In this document: positions 1 to 6,576 of the stretch, one piece after another
How the letters are laid out: every line of letters starts with the position of its first letter
Position numbering within the stretch: the first letter of the stretch is position 1
NCBI GenBank assembly: GCA_045585895.1
Contig: JAZMZI010000101.1
Span: 1 to 11,278, forward strand
Reading direction: 5' to 3'
DNA: 11,278 nucleotides
From: SVTX01 sp045585895
GTDB lineage: Bacteria > Bacillota > Clostridia > Oscillospirales > CAG-272
Notes under the pieces: model-generated
What the model was told of the DNA's origin: nothing
Database searches by the model: none
Seen by the model: only the letters and a program-made list of their open reading frames with translations
Translations under genes and position numbers: made by a program

Positions 1-65
1 CAATCAGAAGTAATAGGTAAAAGTGAATAGTGAATAGGTTCATTCTACGGATTACTTCAAATAAG

Positions 66-141
66 TGGTGGAAACAATAGGGCTCGAACCTATGACCCTC
101 TGCTTGTAAGGCAGATGCTCTCCCAACTGAGCTATGCTTCC
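66..141 (-). tRNA. tRNA-Val (anticodon UAC)
   Basis: A complete cloverleaf reads on the minus strand. The acceptor arm GGAAGCA pairs with TGTTTCC (one G-T wobble). The D arm is GCTC/GAGC, the anticodon stem TCTGC/GCAGA closes a 7-nt loop CTTACAA, and the T arm contains the canonical TTCGAGC. The loop places TAC at positions 34-36, which decodes valine. The discriminator base is A, and CCA is encoded in the genome (positions 66-68). No other tRNA adjoins it here, so it appears to be a single-gene unit driven by the promoter at 171-199. No clear terminator is visible in the remaining 65 bases of the window. Confidence 0.97.
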
Positions 142-170
142 ATATAGCCGTATCTCGCGGCGACTTGTAA

Positions 171-199
171 ATTATAGCATACAATATTTCTTTTGTCAA
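171..199 (-). promoter_or_regulatory. Consensus sigma-A promoter of tRNA-Val
   Basis: On the minus strand a perfect -35 box TTGACA (199-194) is followed by exactly 17 bases and a perfect -10 box TATAAT (176-171). Transcription would begin near 164, about 22 nt before the tRNA 5' end. The short leader contains a GC-rich stretch, typical of stable-RNA promoters. Confidence 0.9.
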
Positions 200-330
200 T
201 AGCTTTTTTGAATTTTTTTCGAATTTTTTTTCATTCGTAAAATTTATCCAAAAAGCCGTCCAAATATACGAAATTTGCCGTAATTATCAACAAAAGCCGC
301 AAACCGCTTCCCTTTTCGTCAAGATAAATC

Positions 331-353
331 AAAGGGGCATCTTCTGCCCCTTT
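331..353 (-). terminator. Possible rho-independent terminator hairpin downstream of the SanA-like gene
   Basis: A perfect 9-bp stem (AAAGGGGCA/TGCCCCTTT) closes a 5-nt loop. It lies about 110 nt downstream of the stop codon at 466. On the minus strand it is followed by GATTTATCTTG, a poor U-tract, so terminator function is uncertain. It could instead be a regulatory or small-RNA hairpin. Confidence 0.4.
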
Positions 354-367
354 ATCAGCGAATATTA

Positions 368-383
368 GTTAAGTATAATTAAC
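368..383. promoter_or_regulatory. Palindromic motif copy 1 (GTTAAG-N4-CTTAAC family)
   Basis: The sequence reads GTTAAG-TATA-ATTAAC: two 6-bp inverted half-sites separated by 4 bp, with one mismatch. It is one of five copies in this window, found only on the two sides of the DUF4003/SanA-like gene pair. The form suits a dimeric helix-turn-helix regulator, but no regulator gene is present and the function is inferred. The surrounding stretch 200-465 has no convincing gene. Confidence 0.5.
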
Positions 384-398
384 AACAGTGTCAAAACA

Positions 399-414
399 AT
401 TAAGTTTCATTAAC
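399..414. promoter_or_regulatory. Palindromic motif copy 2
   Basis: The sequence reads ATTAAG-TTTC-ATTAAC. It starts 31 bp after copy 1, roughly three helical turns. A minus-strand TTGACA (394-389) lies between copies 1 and 2. This is operator-like geometry, although no well-spaced -10 box accompanies that hexamer. Confidence 0.5.
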
Positions 415-448
415 AACAATCGAGTTTTTCGATTTGTCCGACAAAATA

Positions 449-464
449 GTTAAGTTTGTTTAAC
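449..464. promoter_or_regulatory. Palindromic motif copy 3
   Basis: The sequence reads GTTAAG-TTTG-TTTAAC and ends one base from the stop codon of the SanA-like gene (stop at 466-468). The half-site spacing matches the other copies. Copy 5 has the same close relation to the cysteine desulfurase stop. Confidence 0.5.
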
Positions 465-465
465 C

Positions 466-1188
466 TCATTGATCGTTTGTCACGTCTCCGCTGCCGTCAA
501 GCGAGATAGGCTCGCCCAAATAAGTCGGCTCGGGCTTAAAGATCGCGGTGAGAAGATCCTTATTTCTCGCCAAGACCTCCCGCGCGCTGAATTTAAGCTG
601 CCCCGTGTAAGAGCGAAGATCGGCTGAAACGCCGTAAGCCTCCACTCCCAGCGCGTCGGCAATATGAAGCGCTCTGTAAAGGTGATACTTCTGAGTGACG
701 ATTATTATTTTCTTCGCTCCGAATATCTCTTTTGCGCGATAGATGCTCTCGTAAGTGGAAAATCCCGCGTGATCCATAAATATCTCACTCGATCCGATCC
801 CTTTTTCGATTGCAAAAGCTTTCATCGCGCCCACCTCGTCGTATTCGGCGGTGCCGTGGTCGCCGCTCATAAGCAGCTTGGTTCCCTTCCCGCCCTCGGA
901 AAGCCCGTAATAGAGAGCGGTCCCCACCTCAAGGCGGTCGTTCAGCATATGGCTGGGAGTGCCGTCGCTCTGCACCTTGCATCCGAGAACCAAGATGCAG
1001 TCAACCTCCCCGATCTCGGCCGCGTCCTCAAGGGAGATCACCCTGTCTCGGGTCGAGAGCACCACGAAGGCATCTACCCCGAGAACGTACGCCGCCCCCA
1101 AAGCACCGAGGCAGAAAACGGCGGCGAGGAAAAAAGCAATTACGCGAACGAGCTTGTTTTCAAATATTTTTTTAAACGTTTTCTTCAT
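466..1188 (-). CDS. SanA/YdcF family (DUF218) membrane-anchored protein
   Basis: A 240-residue protein of full family length. A basic N-terminus is followed by one membrane segment at about residues 14-36, which should anchor an extracytoplasmic DUF218 domain (about 63-215). Family landmarks are visible: VLGCKV (67-72), DGTPS...L.DRL (75-86), LLMSGDHG....YDE (105-118), DHAGFSTYES (139-148), VTQKYHL.RAL (164-174) and the RE.LAR stretch (203-208). SanA and YdcF relatives are linked to envelope barrier function and vancomycin exclusion in enterobacteria, but the biochemical activity is not established and is not inferable here. The gene lies 44 nt after the DUF4003 stop, probably in one operon. 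The ATG has no Shine-Dalgarno sequence. TATAAT hexamers at 1202-1197 and 1195-1190 lie just upstream, so a leaderless transcript is possible, although no -35 box is seen. Confidence 0.9.
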   Translation of the reverse strand: MKKTFKKIFENKLVRVIAFFLAAVFCLGALGAAYVLGVDAFVVLSTRDRVISLEDAAEIGEVDCILVLGCKVQSDGTPSHMLNDRLEVGTALYYGLSEGGKGTKLLMSGDHGTAEYDEVGAMKAFAIEKGIGSSEIFMDHAGFSTYESIYRAKEIFGAKKIIIVTQKYHLYRALHIADALGVEAYGVSADLRSYTGQLKFSAREVLARNKDLLTAIFKPEPTYLGEPISLDGSGDVTNDQ

Positions 1189-1232
1189 TATTATAAATTA
1201 TATGTTCATGATATGACGATGGTTTGGCGCGA

Positions 1233-2231
1233 TCACCTTGCGGCATTCGACGCGTTCGCCGCGGAAATGCTGACGGCAATAGCCGCGCAGGTCGCCGCCT
1301 GCTGAGCCGCGATCATCGAGAGCGCGGAACCGACCGTTGCGCCCGACATAGCGTCGGAACCGCCTATATGCTCGGCGGTAACGATCATGGACGCGTGCAG
1401 AAGTCTCTGTTGTTTGTCAAAGCCAAAGAAGCCGTAACCCTTTTGCGTCTTGAGAAATTCCGCCGCGTCGATAAGATCGCGCGCGGTCTCCTCCACTCCG
1501 CAAGGCAGAGTTGCCAGAACTCCGAGGGTGGAAAGAGCGTAGCCTGTGCCGTATCTGTATTTTTTCTCCTTCAAAACGTCAAAAAGCCTTGCGGTATCGC
1601 GGCATTTTCCGTTTGCGGTGCTGAATTCGTCGCCCGCAAGCGCCAAAACGTGAGAAAGCGACTGGAGCGCGTTTCTGTCGTAAAATTTTTCCTTCAAAGT
1701 GTCATAACAAGTCTCTACCTCACGAATAAGAGCCTCGTCGCTCTTATCGGAGAGCGCCAGCATAGCCGCAAAGACGCAATCCTCGCTTGAAGTCAGGAAG
1801 GGATGCTCCTTTTTCATAAGGACGTATATCCTTTTCGTTCTCTCGCACACCTCTCCGTATCTTTCAGCATCGACCGCGCCCGAGATCACCATAGCGGCAA
1901 CGGGGAGAAATTCCGACGAAAAGAACTGCTTTTTAAGCAGATCGTACACGGTTATCGCCTTTTCAAGTCTTTCCTCGGGCGATTCGTCGGCGGCAAGCAT
2001 AGCCACCAAAGGCAGCTCCGAGGTGCTTCTAAATCCCGAAAAAACTCCCACTCTCTTTTTCAAAAGCTTTCTTATTTCTTTTAGTCCCTCCGCGTCGAGC
2101 TGTCGGGAACAATTCATAAAAGCCGACGCGCAAACGGGGAAAAGTATTGAATTTTCATACGGGAAAGCCGACTTAAAAAGATCGCGGTTTGCTATAAAGC
2201 GAGCGCAGGTGTTATTGAGGGATTCTCTCAT
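1233..2231 (-). CDS. DUF4003 family protein
   Basis: A 332-residue, mostly alpha-helical protein that I recognise as DUF4003, a Firmicutes family of unknown function. It lacks a signal peptide. It shows a repeating pattern of helical units with LA.... and AAML motifs (for example around residues 74-80, 105-115 and 149-156). It ends in a strikingly Ala/Ser/Thr-rich hydrophobic tail (about 298-332, containing SALSMIAAQQAATCAAIAVS) that could be membrane-associated or a packing helix. The start is well supported: AAAGGAGGT lies 4 nt upstream of the ATG. Palindrome copy 4 sits 1 bp upstream of that ribosome site and copy 5 about 110 bp upstream, so regulated expression is likely. The SanA-like gene follows 44 nt downstream. 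The function is unknown and I assign none. Confidence 0.85.
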   Translation of the reverse strand: MRESLNNTCARFIANRDLFKSAFPYENSILFPVCASAFMNCSRQLDAEGLKEIRKLLKKRVGVFSGFRSTSELPLVAMLAADESPEERLEKAITVYDLLKKQFFSSEFLPVAAMVISGAVDAERYGEVCERTKRIYVLMKKEHPFLTSSEDCVFAAMLALSDKSDEALIREVETCYDTLKEKFYDRNALQSLSHVLALAGDEFSTANGKCRDTARLFDVLKEKKYRYGTGYALSTLGVLATLPCGVEETARDLIDAAEFLKTQKGYGFFGFDKQQRLLHASMIVTAEHIGGSDAMSGATVGSALSMIAAQQAATCAAIAVSISAANASNAAR

Positions 2232-2245
2232 TTTTACCTCCTTTA

Positions 2246-2261
2246 GTTAAGCTTGCTTAAT
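2246..2261. promoter_or_regulatory. Palindromic motif copy 4, next to the DUF4003 ribosome site
   Basis: The sequence reads GTTAAG-CTTG-CTTAAT, with one mismatch between half-sites. It lies one base from the AAAGGAGGT ribosome site (2236-2244) of DUF4003. A bound protein would block transcription elongation or initiation. As RNA it would form a weak 5-bp hairpin beside the Shine-Dalgarno sequence. Position and symmetry make it the best operator candidate of the five. Confidence 0.6.
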
Positions 2262-2265
2262 CGTT

Positions 2266-2275
2266 TTGCATGCAA
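2266..2275. promoter_or_regulatory. Perfect 10-bp palindrome TTGCATGCAA
   Basis: A perfect palindrome in the 125-bp gap before DUF4003, 4 bp from copy 4. It may be a second regulator site or chance. No convincing -35/-10 pair was found in this gap. Confidence 0.3.
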
Positions 2276-2338
2276 CAACTTAAAAAATGATTTACATAAA
2301 ATGATTTGGTTTATAATGTCGACGTGTTTTCATTTTTC

Positions 2339-2354
2339 GTTAAGTTTCCTTAAC
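2339..2354. promoter_or_regulatory. Palindromic motif copy 5 (perfect symmetry)
   Basis: The sequence reads GTTAAG-TTTC-CTTAAC, the only perfectly symmetric copy. It lies 2 bp from the cysteine desulfurase stop codon, about 78 bp (centre to centre 93 bp) from copy 4. With copy 4 it brackets the AT-rich region where a DUF4003 promoter would lie. Confidence 0.55.
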
Positions 2355-2356
2355 TG

Positions 2357-3517
2357 TTATTTTTTGATTCTTATAAGGCTGTCGATTCCCTCACGCAGAG
2401 CCGCGCAGAAACCCTCGACCTCCTCCTCGGTGTTAAACTCCGAGAAGCTTACGCGGATAGTGGAATCCGCCTCGGCTTCGGGAAGTCCGAATCCCACCAG
2501 CGAGGATGAAATATGCTTGGAATGAGAGGAGCAAGCCGAGCCTGCCGACACGCAATATCCCTTTGCCGAAAGGAAATTCAGCATAGTCTCGCTCTTGATC
2601 TGAGGAAGAGTCAGGGAGAGAACGTGCGGTGCTCTCGCGCCCGCGGGGACGTTGGGTCTTGCCCCCGCCTCGGAAGCTTTTTGCTGACAAAGATCACGAA
2701 GCGCCGCTATCTTCTGTACGTTTGCCGCAAAATCAGCTCTCGCCTCCTCTGCTGCCGCGCCGAATCCCACAATGCCGACGACGTTTTCGGTTCCCGAGCG
2801 ATATCCGCCCTCCTGACCGCCGCCGATAATATAGGGCACTATCTTTTTCATTTTGATTATCTCGGGGCTGATATAAAGTGCGCCCACGCCCTTGGGGCCG
2901 TGAATCTTATGGGCGCTGACGCTTATCATATCCGCGCCGAGGCTTTTGACGGTAAAGGGTATCTTCATAAAGCCCTGCACCGCGTCACAATGAGTAACCG
3001 CATCGGGGCAGACGCGCTTTGCAATAGCGAAAAGCTTTTTCACGTCGTAAAGCGCGCCCGTCTCGTTGTTGACCAGCATAAGCGAGACCATAGCCACGTT
3101 TCCGTCGAGAGCGCGTCTGAACTCCTCTTCGTCGATAACGCCGCCTCGGGTAGAAAGCCTTACCACCTCAAAGCCATCCTTCTCCAGCTTCTGCATTACG
3201 TTTTCGACCGAGGGATGCTCACTGTTCGTGGTTATGACCTTGTTCTGTCGTCTCTTCTCTTTGGAATAAAGACAACCGAGGATCGCGGTGTCGTTTGCTT
3301 CGCTTCCGCAGGAGGTGAAAATAAGATTTTCGGGATTGGGGTTTGGAAGTCCCATAGCTCCCCCCACCTGCGCTCTTGCTTTGTCGATAAGCCTTCCGGC
3401 TTCAAGTCCCAGCGCGTGACGGGAGGACGGATTTCCGTAGACCTCTATCGCCTCTATCATTTTTTCCTTCGCCGCCCGAGATATCTCGGTAGTGGCGCTG
3501 TTGTCAAGATATATCAT
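2357..3517 (-). CDS. Cysteine desulfurase (IscS/NifS class, PLP enzyme)
   Basis: A 386-residue class V aminotransferase-fold enzyme that removes sulfur from cysteine as an enzyme persulfide, giving alanine. Essential features are present: N-terminal YLDNSATT (3-10), GSEAND (71-76), the PLP-stacking His101 in SEHPSVE, NNETG (150-154), Asp178 and Gln181 in HCDAVQG, the PLP-binding Lys204 in SAHKIHGPKG, GG.QE.G.RSGTEN (233-245), and the catalytic loop SAGSACSSH with Cys329. The loop length matches the IscS/NifS group rather than SufS. The start is supported by AAGGAAG 5 nt upstream, inside the 3' end of the lipoprotein gene. The lipoprotein stop and this ATG are separated by only 2 nt, so the two are translationally coupled. 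No iscU, nifU, thiI or mnmA is adjacent in the window, so the sulfur acceptor cannot be inferred. Confidence 0.95.
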   Translation of the reverse strand: MIYLDNSATTEISRAAKEKMIEAIEVYGNPSSRHALGLEAGRLIDKARAQVGGAMGLPNPNPENLIFTSCGSEANDTAILGCLYSKEKRRQNKVITTNSEHPSVENVMQKLEKDGFEVVRLSTRGGVIDEEEFRRALDGNVAMVSLMLVNNETGALYDVKKLFAIAKRVCPDAVTHCDAVQGFMKIPFTVKSLGADMISVSAHKIHGPKGVGALYISPEIIKMKKIVPYIIGGGQEGGYRSGTENVVGIVGFGAAAEEARADFAANVQKIAALRDLCQQKASEAGARPNVPAGARAPHVLSLTLPQIKSETMLNFLSAKGYCVSAGSACSSHSKHISSSLVGFGLPEAEADSTIRVSFSEFNTEEEVEGFCAALREGIDSLIRIKK

Positions 3518-3519
3518 TT

Positions 3520-4578
3520 TTACTTCCTTATCTCAAATGTGTCGATCATCCTCTGCACGTCGGGAAGATGAGTGTCAAAGCGGTCGGGAGTTGCGGTATA
3601 GGTAAGCACGTAGAAGACGCCGTTTTTGACGACTATCGCCTGCATCTGTTTATATTCAACGCCTCCGCTGACTATTCTGTAAGTATATTTTTTGCCCGTC
3701 TTGCCGCCCATGGTGACGTCCTCTTCGGACAGCCTCTCGTAGAGCGAAAACGTCTTTTTGTAGCCTTCCTCGCACTCGGCAAAATATTCCTCTACCTTTT
3801 TGCCTATCTCCTGTTCGGAGACCATCATAAACTGGAGACTGACGTTAGACGTATCGGAAGCCGAAACGTAAGCCGCGGAAAATCCCGTTTTTTCGTTGGT
3901 CTTCCACGCGGCAGGCACGAAGAAGCGGTAGGGATGCTCGTCGGTGGAGATCAGCTTCATGCCCTCGGGAACCGCAACTCCGTCGGGATATTCCTTGCCC
4001 TTGCCCGAATAAGGCACGTCGAAGCGGAAATATTCAAGCACTCCGCCCTCGTCCTCAACGCTTTCGCGGTAAAGGTCGTATTGCTCGTCGGCGGGAGCGG
4101 TGTAAGTAATAACGTACATCTCCTCCTTGTATCGGCAAAGCACGCACAAGACCTTGTATTCGGTCGCCTCGGTGCCGAGAGCGTCGGTCTTTACGGTGTA
4201 AACGTACTTTTTAGCGGGCTGACCGTCAAGGATTATCGCGTCTCCGCCGCTGACGAAGGTGTAATTCTCTTCTCCGAACTCACTCATAAGCAGAGTCTCG
4301 CTGTACGACCAGTATGCGTCAACGTCCATGTCTCCCGCGTCGTCGGCAACGAAGGCACTTATTGCGATATAGGGATCAACGGAAAGGATGGCTGTGGCAG
4401 TGCCGCTGTCGGTATTGGGTGCCCAGCCCTGAGTGGGAACGTAAAGGCGGAACTTGTCGCCCTCGCAGACCACGAGCTGGAAGCCGTCGGGCGCGTCGGT
4501 CTGCTCCGAGCAAGCGCAAAGCGTGGATGCGAGCATTATGCATAGTAAAATTGCCGTAATAATTCTTTTGATTTTCAC
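3520..4578 (-). CDS. Secreted lipoprotein with two tandem PsbP/DUF1795-like domains
   Basis: A 352-residue protein beginning with GTG, preceded by GGAG at 8 nt. The N-terminus is a lipoprotein signal peptide: basic MKIKR, a hydrophobic core and the lipobox L-C-A-C with lipidated Cys23. The mature part appears to be an internal duplication. Domain 1 (about 37-187) and domain 2 (about 208-351) both start with a D.(Y/F)R.(Y/F)VP...W pattern. Both contain GKKY.Y or AKKYVY and end with (I/L)TYTA followed by a helix and an F-containing strand (EYFRF, DTFEI). This resembles PsbP/Mog1-like DUF1795 folds, but the family name is my inference from pattern only. It is probably displayed on the outer face of the membrane. 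It is the first gene of a coupled pair with the cysteine desulfurase. The substrate or partner is unknown. Confidence 0.85.
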   Translation of the reverse strand: MKIKRIITAILLCIMLASTLCACSEQTDAPDGFQLVVCEGDKFRLYVPTQGWAPNTDSGTATAILSVDPYIAISAFVADDAGDMDVDAYWSYSETLLMSEFGEENYTFVSGGDAIILDGQPAKKYVYTVKTDALGTEATEYKVLCVLCRYKEEMYVITYTAPADEQYDLYRESVEDEGGVLEYFRFDVPYSGKGKEYPDGVAVPEGMKLISTDEHPYRFFVPAAWKTNEKTGFSAAYVSASDTSNVSLQFMMVSEQEIGKKVEEYFAECEEGYKKTFSLYERLSEEDVTMGGKTGKKYTYRIVSGGVEYKQMQAIVVKNGVFYVLTYTATPDRFDTHLPDVQRMIDTFEIRK

Positions 4579-4612
4579 TTTTATTTCTCCGTTTTTTTAT
4601 TTTTAGTTTGTA

Positions 4613-4818
4613 GATTGGGGTTTATAGGTGAGTTTGAGATAAACGCGGTCGTAGGGGCGGTCAGCGTGCCGCCCGCCGTGGCGAAGGATTTAAACCCAAC
4701 GAACGGGCGCGCGGGGTTCCCCGAAGCGAGCGTAGCCGAGCTTTGGGGGTTCACGCTGACCGCCCCTGCAATGGCAACGTCACCGCCGTGACGTTCAACT
4801 AACCGTCAAATCAAATTT
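4613..4818. repeat. Hairpin-rich intergenic repeat, copy A
   Basis: Outer ends are degenerate inverted repeats: ATTGGGGTTTA on the left, AACCGTCAAATCAAATTT on the right. Inside is a perfect 16-bp inverted repeat (4653-4668 with 4752-4767). It encloses a 40-bp block (4713-4752) identical to 10425-10464 in copy B. The left flank around 4628-4662 is also closely shared with copy B. It begins 10 bp beyond the stop of the YnbB-like gene and ends about 35 bp before the lipoprotein start. There is no coding potential. It is MITE- or REP-like, but no mobilising enzyme is nearby. Confidence 0.8.
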
Positions 4819-4827
4819 AAGATCCAA

Positions 4828-6090
4828 TTATTTTTTCAACATTTCCTCCGCGGCGGAAAGGATTCCTATCTTACCGCTTTCGTAGGTCAGACCGCCCTGG
4901 AAAAAGACGGTATAGGGTGCTCTCATGGGGCCGTCGGCAGACAGCTCGATCGACGCGCCCTGAACGAACGCGCCCGCCGCCATAATGACTTCGTCGGTAT
5001 AACCCGGCATTGCCCACGGCTCGGGTGTTACGAAGGAATCAACGGGAGAGCCTTTCTGTATTCCGCGGCAGAAGGCGCAGAGCAGCTCGGGTTTGCCCGT
5101 AATGACGGTCTGAATTATATCCGAACGCGTCTCGTTCCACTTGGGAGATACGTTATATCCCATCTCGCCAAAGACGTAAGCCGCCAAGTGGGCAGTCTTA
5201 AGCGCCTGTGCCGTGGTGTGGGGCGCGTAGAAAAGTCCCTTATACATATTCTTGGTCTGTCCGACGGTAGCTCCGACCTCGAGACCGCAACCAACGCTTG
5301 TAAGACGGTAGGAGGCAAGCTCCACGGCTCTCGCGCTTCCCGCTATGTAGCCGCCCGTTTCAGCCATTCCGCCGCCGGGGTTTTTGATAAGCGAACCGAT
5401 TATCATGTCGGCACCTACGTGGGTAGGCTCGACGGTCTCGGTAAACTCGCCGTAGCAGTTGTCCACCACCACGAAGGTTTCGGGAGAGACCGATTTAACG
5501 AGCTTTACCGCCTCACCGATCTCCGCGACCGTGAGGGTCTTTCTGTTGAGATAACCCTTGGAGCGCTGAATGAAAATGACCTTTACGGGTCTTCCCGAAG
5601 AAAGCTCGTCCTTCAAGGCAGTCTCGATAGCGGCGAAGTCAAAGTTTCCGTTTTCAAGCAACTCTATCTGCTTGTAACGGACACCGAAATCCGCAAGACT
5701 TCCGTTGCCTGCCTCGCCTTGGATGCCGATGACCTCCTCAAGAGTGTCGTAGGGCTTGCCCGCTACCGAGCACATAAGATCACCCGGACGGAGGAGACCG
5801 AAAAGTCCGATAGTCAGAGCCTGCGTGCCGTTGACTATCTGATGACGGACGAAAGCCGCCTCGGCACCCATAACGTCTGCCCAGATGCGATCGAGGACGT
5901 CACGGCCTCTGTCGTCGTAGCCGTAGCCCGAGGTGGTGTCGAAATTAGTCGCCGCCACGCGGTGCTCACGGAAAGCGTCCATTACTCTGTTGGTGTTTTC
6001 GAATGAAATTTCGTCTATTTTTGCGAATATCGGGGCGAGGTCTCTTTCAGCCGCCGCCGCGATCTCGTTGATCTTCTGTGAAAATTGCAT
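4828..6090 (-). CDS. Methionine gamma-lyase family protein, YnbB-like (PLP enzyme)
   Basis: A 420-residue fold-type I PLP protein matching the Firmicutes YnbB / 'aluminium resistance protein' family (Met_gamma_lyase). Visible landmarks are the N-terminal TT.GYGYDD.GRD (52-63), VNGTQAL (86-92), PYDTLEEVIG (113-122), FIQRSKGY.NR (173-183), the cofactor aspartate Asp210 in VDNCYGEF, the presumed PLP lysine Lys236 in GSLIKNPGGG, TGGYIAG (245-251) and a C-terminal PYTVFFQGGLTYESGKIG. The length is normal and the start has AAGGAT 6 nt upstream. Family members resemble sulfur amino-acid lyases, but the substrate is not settled, so 'methionine gamma-lyase' is a family label. In Bacillus it sits near hfq and glnR; neither is visible here. 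Repeats A and C flank the gene on both sides. Confidence 0.92.
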   Translation of the reverse strand: MQFSQKINEIAAAAERDLAPIFAKIDEISFENTNRVMDAFREHRVAATNFDTTSGYGYDDRGRDVLDRIWADVMGAEAAFVRHQIVNGTQALTIGLFGLLRPGDLMCSVAGKPYDTLEEVIGIQGEAGNGSLADFGVRYKQIELLENGNFDFAAIETALKDELSSGRPVKVIFIQRSKGYLNRKTLTVAEIGEAVKLVKSVSPETFVVVDNCYGEFTETVEPTHVGADMIIGSLIKNPGGGMAETGGYIAGSARAVELASYRLTSVGCGLEVGATVGQTKNMYKGLFYAPHTTAQALKTAHLAAYVFGEMGYNVSPKWNETRSDIIQTVITGKPELLCAFCRGIQKGSPVDSFVTPEPWAMPGYTDEVIMAAGAFVQGASIELSADGPMRAPYTVFFQGGLTYESGKIGILSAAEEMLKK

Positions 6091-6129
6091 TTTTAGATCC
6101 TTCTTGTATTTTAATGTTTTATTGTTTAT

Positions 6130-6571
6130 AAATTGGGGTTTAACAAACGGTTTAAAGGCGAAGCCTTCTTAAAAGTTTTTACGTCGCTTTTTTCAAAAAG
6201 CGACCGCTGATCCAACGCGCGGAGCGTTGGTCGCCTCCGCAGAGGCGAAACTCCTTTTACGCGCTTTCTTTTTTGCCAAGCTTTTTTCTTTGCGCTTCTT
6301 CTGCCAAAGAAAAAAGCGGACAAACGATTTAGATTTGCTTTATGTAAAAAGGAAAATAAACCTTCTACATATTAACCTTCTAAACCGTTTTCCGCTTTTC
6401 TTTTGACACCGGAAGCGCAAAAGAAAAGCTAACAAAAGAAAACGCGTATAAGGGTTGTTTCGCGCTTGCGAGCGCGACCGCCGATCGCGGCGGCTCCGAC
6501 AAGCCTTTGAAAAGGCTTGAGCGAAACTTTCCACAAGACACCGCCGTGAAGTAACCGACAAATCAAAATTG
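6130..6571. repeat. Hairpin-rich intergenic repeat, copy C (long mosaic)
   Basis: The outer ends match copies A and B: AAATTGGGGTTTAA on the left, TAACCGACAAATCAAAATT on the right. The interior is unrelated to A and B and consists of successive hairpins. These include GTCGCTTTTT/AAAAAGCGAC (6183-6204), CCAACGC/GCGTTGG (about 6213-6231), a perfect 13-bp stem (6280-6292 with 6305-6317) and a longer imperfect inverted repeat (about 6305-6333 with 6378-6404). A closed multi-hairpin unit follows at 6457-6527. This explains the 486 bp between the YnbB-like start and the murD stop. Small basic ORFs here are by-products of the repeats. Confidence 0.75.
6457..6527. repeat. Cloverleaf-like nested inverted repeat inside copy C
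   Basis: An outer stem GTTTCGC (6457-6463) pairs with GCGAAAC (6521-6527). It encloses three hairpins: GCT/AGC around TGCG (6464-6473), CCGCC/GGCGG (6478-6493) and AAGCCTTT/AAAGGCTT (6501-6518). It does not fit a tRNA: there is no anticodon arm, T-loop or acceptor end. Confidence 0.6.
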
Positions 6572-6576
6572 AAATC

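Noticed and set aside
1..60. Short direct repeat GTGAATA (twice) near the window edge
   Set aside because: Only two adjacent 7-8-bp copies in AT-rich DNA, too little to call a repeat element.
2232..2356. Promoter for DUF4003
   Set aside because: TATAAA and TATGTA hexamers occur, but none has a -35 match at 16-18 bp, so no promoter is annotated.
2513..3571. 352-codon plus-strand open frame opposite the cysteine desulfurase
   Set aside because: The minus-strand frame has all cysteine desulfurase catalytic motifs, and the plus-strand frame has no recognisable protein features.
3568..4545. 325-codon plus-strand open frame opposite the lipoprotein
   Set aside because: The minus-strand product has a signal peptide, lipobox and internal duplication; the opposite frame is a codon-bias by-product.
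4613..4818. CRISPR-like array or transposon end
   Set aside because: Repeats are few, inverted and unevenly spaced, with no regular spacers and no cas gene or transposase in the window.
6457..6527. Divergent tRNA
   Set aside because: The cloverleaf has no anticodon loop, no TTC-type T-loop and no acceptor/CCA end.
6126..6561. Two small basic minus-strand ORFs in repeat C
   Set aside because: They are Arg/Lys/Ser-rich translations of hairpin repeats without ribosome sites or family resemblance.
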